64,000 nucleotides of DNA, taken from Pseudosulfitobacter sp. DSM 107133 (lineage in GTDB: Bacteria; Pseudomonadota; Alphaproteobacteria; Rhodobacterales; Rhodobacteraceae). Location of the stretch: contig NZ_CP085154.1 of the NCBI RefSeq assembly GCF_022788695.1, positions 2,232,001 through 2,296,000 on the forward strand. The letters are read 5' to 3'. The number at the start of each line of letters is the position of its first letter. Position 1 is the first letter of the stretch. Under the pieces are notes generated by a model. It was not told the origin of the DNA. It searched no databases and was given only the letters and a program-made list of their open reading frames with translations. This document shows, in pieces, positions 61,501-64,000 of the stretch. The position numbers were made by a program, and so were the translations under genes.

Positions 61501-64000
61501 TTAACTACAGCCGGACGTACCGCCGCAGGTGTTGCACTTCATGCAGGTGCCGTTGCGCACCAGCGTGTAGTTGCCGCATTCGCCGCAAGCCTCGCCCTCA
61601 TAGCCCTGCATCTTGGCCTTGGTCCGCGCATCCAGACTGACCGCGCCCGAAGCCACCGACGTGGTCGACATGCTGGCCGCCCCGCCTGTGCCTGTGGCCA
61701 CTTCGGGAACAAGTGTTTGCAAGGACACAACCGGATCGGCCATGCCGCCCTGCAACAGGGTCAGATCCTGTGGCAAACGCTTGCGCAGATAGCCGGTCGA
61801 GGAAATCTGTTTCAGCACTTCCAACGACTTGCTGGCGGCACTTTCGCTGATTTCGCTGACGTTGCTCACGCCCTCTTCGACCCCGCGACCGATGCTGTCG
61901 AACGACGCGCCTTCGGGCTGCACATGGGCCAGATCGGTACGGTCCAGATAGGACACCGCCAGTTCGCGGAAGATATAATCCAGGATCGACGTTGCATTCT
62001 TGATGCTGTCGTTGCCCTGAACCATGCCGGCCGGTTCGAACTTGGTGAACGTGAACGCATCAACAAACTCTTCCAGCGGCACGCCGTATTGCAGACCAAC
62101 CGACACCGCGATAGCAAAGTTGTTCATCATGGCGCGGAAACCGGCACCTTCCTTGTGCATGTCGATAAAGATTTCGCCCAGGTTGCCGTCGGCATATTCG
62201 CCGGTGCGCAGGTACACCTTGTGCCCGCCGACGATGGCCTTCTGGGTATAGCCCTTGCGACGCTCGGGCATTTTCTCGCGGTGCGATTTGACGATTTCCT
62301 TGACGATGATCTTTTCAACGATCTTCTCGGCCAGAACGGTGGCTTTTTCCTGCATCGAACCGGATGCAAGGATCTCTTCCGCCTCTTCGTCATCCTCGAC
62401 CAGCGCGGACGCCAGCGGCTGCGACAGTTTCGAGCCGTCACGGTACAGTGCGTTTGCCTTCACACCCAGCGACCACGACAGCTCGTACGCCTTCTGGCAA
62501 TCCTCGATGGTGGCATCGTTGGGCATGTTGATCGTCTTGCTGATCGCGCCCGAGATGAACGATTGCGCGGCGGCCATCATATAGATGTGGCTGTCGACGC
62601 TCAGGTAACGCTTGCCCTTCTTGCCGCAGGCATTGGCGCAATCAAAGATCGCGTAATGCTCTTCCTTCAGGAACGGCGCGCCTTCCAGTGTCATGGTGCC
62701 GCACACGTGGTCGTTGGCCAGTTCGATGTCACGCTTGGTGAACCCAAGGTGGCGCAGCAGGTCGAAGGTGGGGTCGTTCAGCTTGGCCGCGGGGATGCCC
62801 AGCACCTTGGTGCAGAAATCCTCGCCCAGCGTCCACTGGTTGAACACGAACCGGATGTCAAAGGCGCTTTCCAGCGCGGCGTCCACCTTGGCCAGCTCGT
62901 TGGGACCAAAGCCGTGGCCGGTCAGCGACGTGTGGTTGATGCCGGGCGCATTGCCGATGGTGCCGTGGCCCACCGCATAGCTGACGATTTCCTCGATCTG
63001 GGCCGAGCCGTAGCCCAGCTTTTCCAGCGCCGCAGGCACCGACCGGTTAATGATCTTGAAGTACCCGCCACCGGCCAGCTTCTTGAACTTCACCAGCGCA
63101 AAGTCGGGCTCGATCCCCGTGGTGTCACAGTCCATCACCAGACCGATGGTGCCCGTGGGGGCAATGACCGAAGTCTGCGCGTTGCGATAACCGTGCTTTT
63201 CGCCAAGGCTCAGCGCCTCGTCCCAAGTGCTTTGGGCCATCTCGACCAGACGCATGTCAGGGCAACCGGCGATGTCCAGCGGCACCGGCTTTACGGCCAG
63301 CTTTTCATAGCCTTCGTCGTTGCCATAGGCGGCATTGCGGTGGTTGCGGATGACGCGCAGCATGTCCTTGGCGTTTTTCTTGTAGCCCGGGAACGCGCCC
63401 AGCTCGCCCGCCATCTCGGCGGATGTGGCATAGGCCACGCCGGTCATGATCGCGGTCAGCGCACCGCACAGCGCGCGGCCTTCGTCGCTGTCATAGGAAT
63501 AGCCCATGTTCATCAGCAAACCGCCGATGTTCGCATAGCCCAGACCCAGCGTGCGGAAGTCATAGGACCGCTGTGCAATCTCTTTCGACGGGAATTGCGC
63601 CATCATCACGCTGATTTCCAGCGTCACGGTCCACAGACGTGCTGCGTGCATGTAATCCTCGACCTGAAATTCACCGTCCTTCAGGAAGGTCAGCAGGTTC
63701 ATCGACGCCAGGTTACAGGCGGTGTCGTCCAGGAACATGTACTCCGAGCACGGGTTCGAGCCACGGATCGGGCCGTCCGCCGGGCACGTGTGCCATTCGT
63801 TCACGGTGTCGTGGTACTGGATGCCCGGATCAGCACAGGCCCATGCGGCGTGGCCCACCTGCTCCCACAGATCGCGGGCGCGGATCGTCTTGGTCACGCG
63901 GTTGTCGGTGCGGCTGATCAGTTCCCAGTCGGCGTCTTTTTCAACGGCCGTCAGGAAGGCGTTTGTCACGCGGATCGAGTTGTTCGAGTTCTGCCCCGAA
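61501..64000 (-). CDS. nrdJ: B12-dependent (class II) ribonucleotide reductase, 5' part outside window
   Basis: Reduces ribonucleotides to deoxyribonucleotides with adenosylcobalamin, in air or without it. About 832 C-terminal residues are visible and the frame runs off the window. [10 protein letters not shown] opens the visible part. The [19 protein letters not shown] segment, the active-site loop of class II/III-related enzymes, follows. [24 protein letters not shown] and a C-terminal cysteine cluster ([18 protein letters not shown]) for redox relay are present. The final CGGTSGC motif is typical. It ends 391 bases before the YgiC gene, with a terminator between. The enzyme needs cobalamin, which fits cobK elsewhere in the window. 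Confidence 0.95.
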   Translation of the reverse strand, partial: SGQNSNNSIRVTNAFLTAVEKDADWELISRTDNRVTKTIRARDLWEQVGHAAWACADPGIQYHDTVNEWHTCPADGPIRGSNPCSEYMFLDDTACNLASMNLLTFLKDGEFQVEDYMHAARLWTVTLEISVMMAQFPSKEIAQRSYDFRTLGLGYANIGGLLMNMGYSYDSDEGRALCGALTAIMTGVAYATSAEMAGELGAFPGYKKNAKDMLRVIRNHRNAAYGNDEGYEKLAVKPVPLDIAGCPDMRLVEMAQSTWDEALSLGEKHGYRNAQTSVIAPTGTIGLVMDCDTTGIEPDFALVKFKKLAGGGYFKIINRSVPAALEKLGYGSAQIEEIVSYAVGHGTIGNAPGINHTSLTGHGFGPNELAKVDAALESAFDIRFVFNQWTLGEDFCTKVLGIPAAKLNDPTFDLLRHLGFTKRDIELANDHVCGTMTLEGAPFLKEEHYAIFDCANACGKKGKRYLSVDSHIYMMAAAQSFISGAISKTINMPNDATIEDCQKAYELSWSLGVKANALYRDGSKLSQPLASALVEDDEEAEEILASGSMQEKATVLAEKIVEKIIVKEIVKSHREKMPERRKGYTQKAIVGGHKVYLRTGEYADGNLGEIFIDMHKEGAGFRAMMNNFAIAVSVGLQYGVPLEEFVDAFTFTKFEPAGMVQGNDSIKNATSILDYIFRELAVSYLDRTDLAHVQPEGASFDSIGRGVEEGVSNVSEISESAASKSLEVLKQISSTGYLRKRLPQDLTLLQGGMADPVVSLQTLVPEVATGTGGAASMSTTSVASGAVSLDARTKAKMQGYEGEACGECGNYTLVRNGTCMKCNTCGGTSGCS

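Overview
The window looks like chromosomal DNA of a marine Rhodobacteraceae (Roseobacter-group alphaproteobacterium). It is GC-rich with strong G/C preference at third codon positions. Supporting signs are the pyrH-frr-uppS-cdsA order, B12-dependent ribonucleotide reductase, paired dimethylglycine/sarcosine dehydrogenase-type enzymes, a non-pyrrolysine MttB homologue, a carboxynorspermidine polyamine route, and RTX proteins ending in a Hint domain. No rRNA, CRISPR array, phage block or intact insertion sequence was seen. One tRNA (Leu, CAA anticodon) is present.

Layout: 1-2.7 kb, minus strand: end of the pyrH-frr-uppS-cdsA housekeeping operon; uppS seems to begin at a rare ATC codon. 2.8-9.7 kb, plus: miaA, an AraC regulator and a peptide-type ABC importer (two permeases and a double ATPase) with no binding protein beside it. 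9.7-18.7 kb: an exported protein, lytic transglycosylase, ssb, aroK-aroB, a small membrane protein / exported protein / xerD operon, a CNNM/CorC protein and an HWE/HisKA_2-type histidine kinase. 18.8-24.5 kb: two divergent FAD-GcvT fusion dehydrogenases around a palindromic intergenic repeat, then a MobA-like nucleotidyltransferase. 24.5-31.1 kb: two tandem RTX-Hint proteins, the upstream one 1458 residues, followed by an AT-richer non-coding stretch of about 0.8 kb and the tRNA. 32.1-47.5 kb: mostly metabolic genes in tightly overlapping pairs: DedA-like/dsbB, Lrp regulator/arginase/ornithine cyclodeaminase, HNH nuclease, esterase/alkA/cobK, rpiB, MFS transporter, squalene-synthase-like/hydrolase/cimA, cysS and an AruH-like aminotransferase. 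47.5-50.8 kb: an AT-richer, possibly acquired segment with a PPC/DUF4214/RTX protein. 50.8-56.6 kb: a MarR-isochorismatase pair with a striking operator, a TPM protein, an outer-membrane barrel, the MttB homologue, an EF-hand protein and a short ECF sigma factor. 56.6-61.1 kb, minus: YgiC-like amide ligase, YgiB-like lipoprotein, carboxynorspermidine decarboxylase and dehydrogenase. 61.3-64 kb, minus: nrdJ, truncated by the window edge, with a structured 3' region and a clean terminator.

Themes: methylated-amine and one-carbon metabolism (two DMGDH-like proteins, MttB homologue), arginine use (arginase, ornithine cyclodeaminase, AruH-like transaminase), cobalamin (cobK, nrdJ), and calcium-binding secreted proteins (three RTX proteins, an EF-hand protein). 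The least described arrangement is the polyamine plus YgiB/YgiC locus, which may make and then conjugate a polyamine. The Hint-tailed RTX tandem and the uppS ATC start are the next most interesting.
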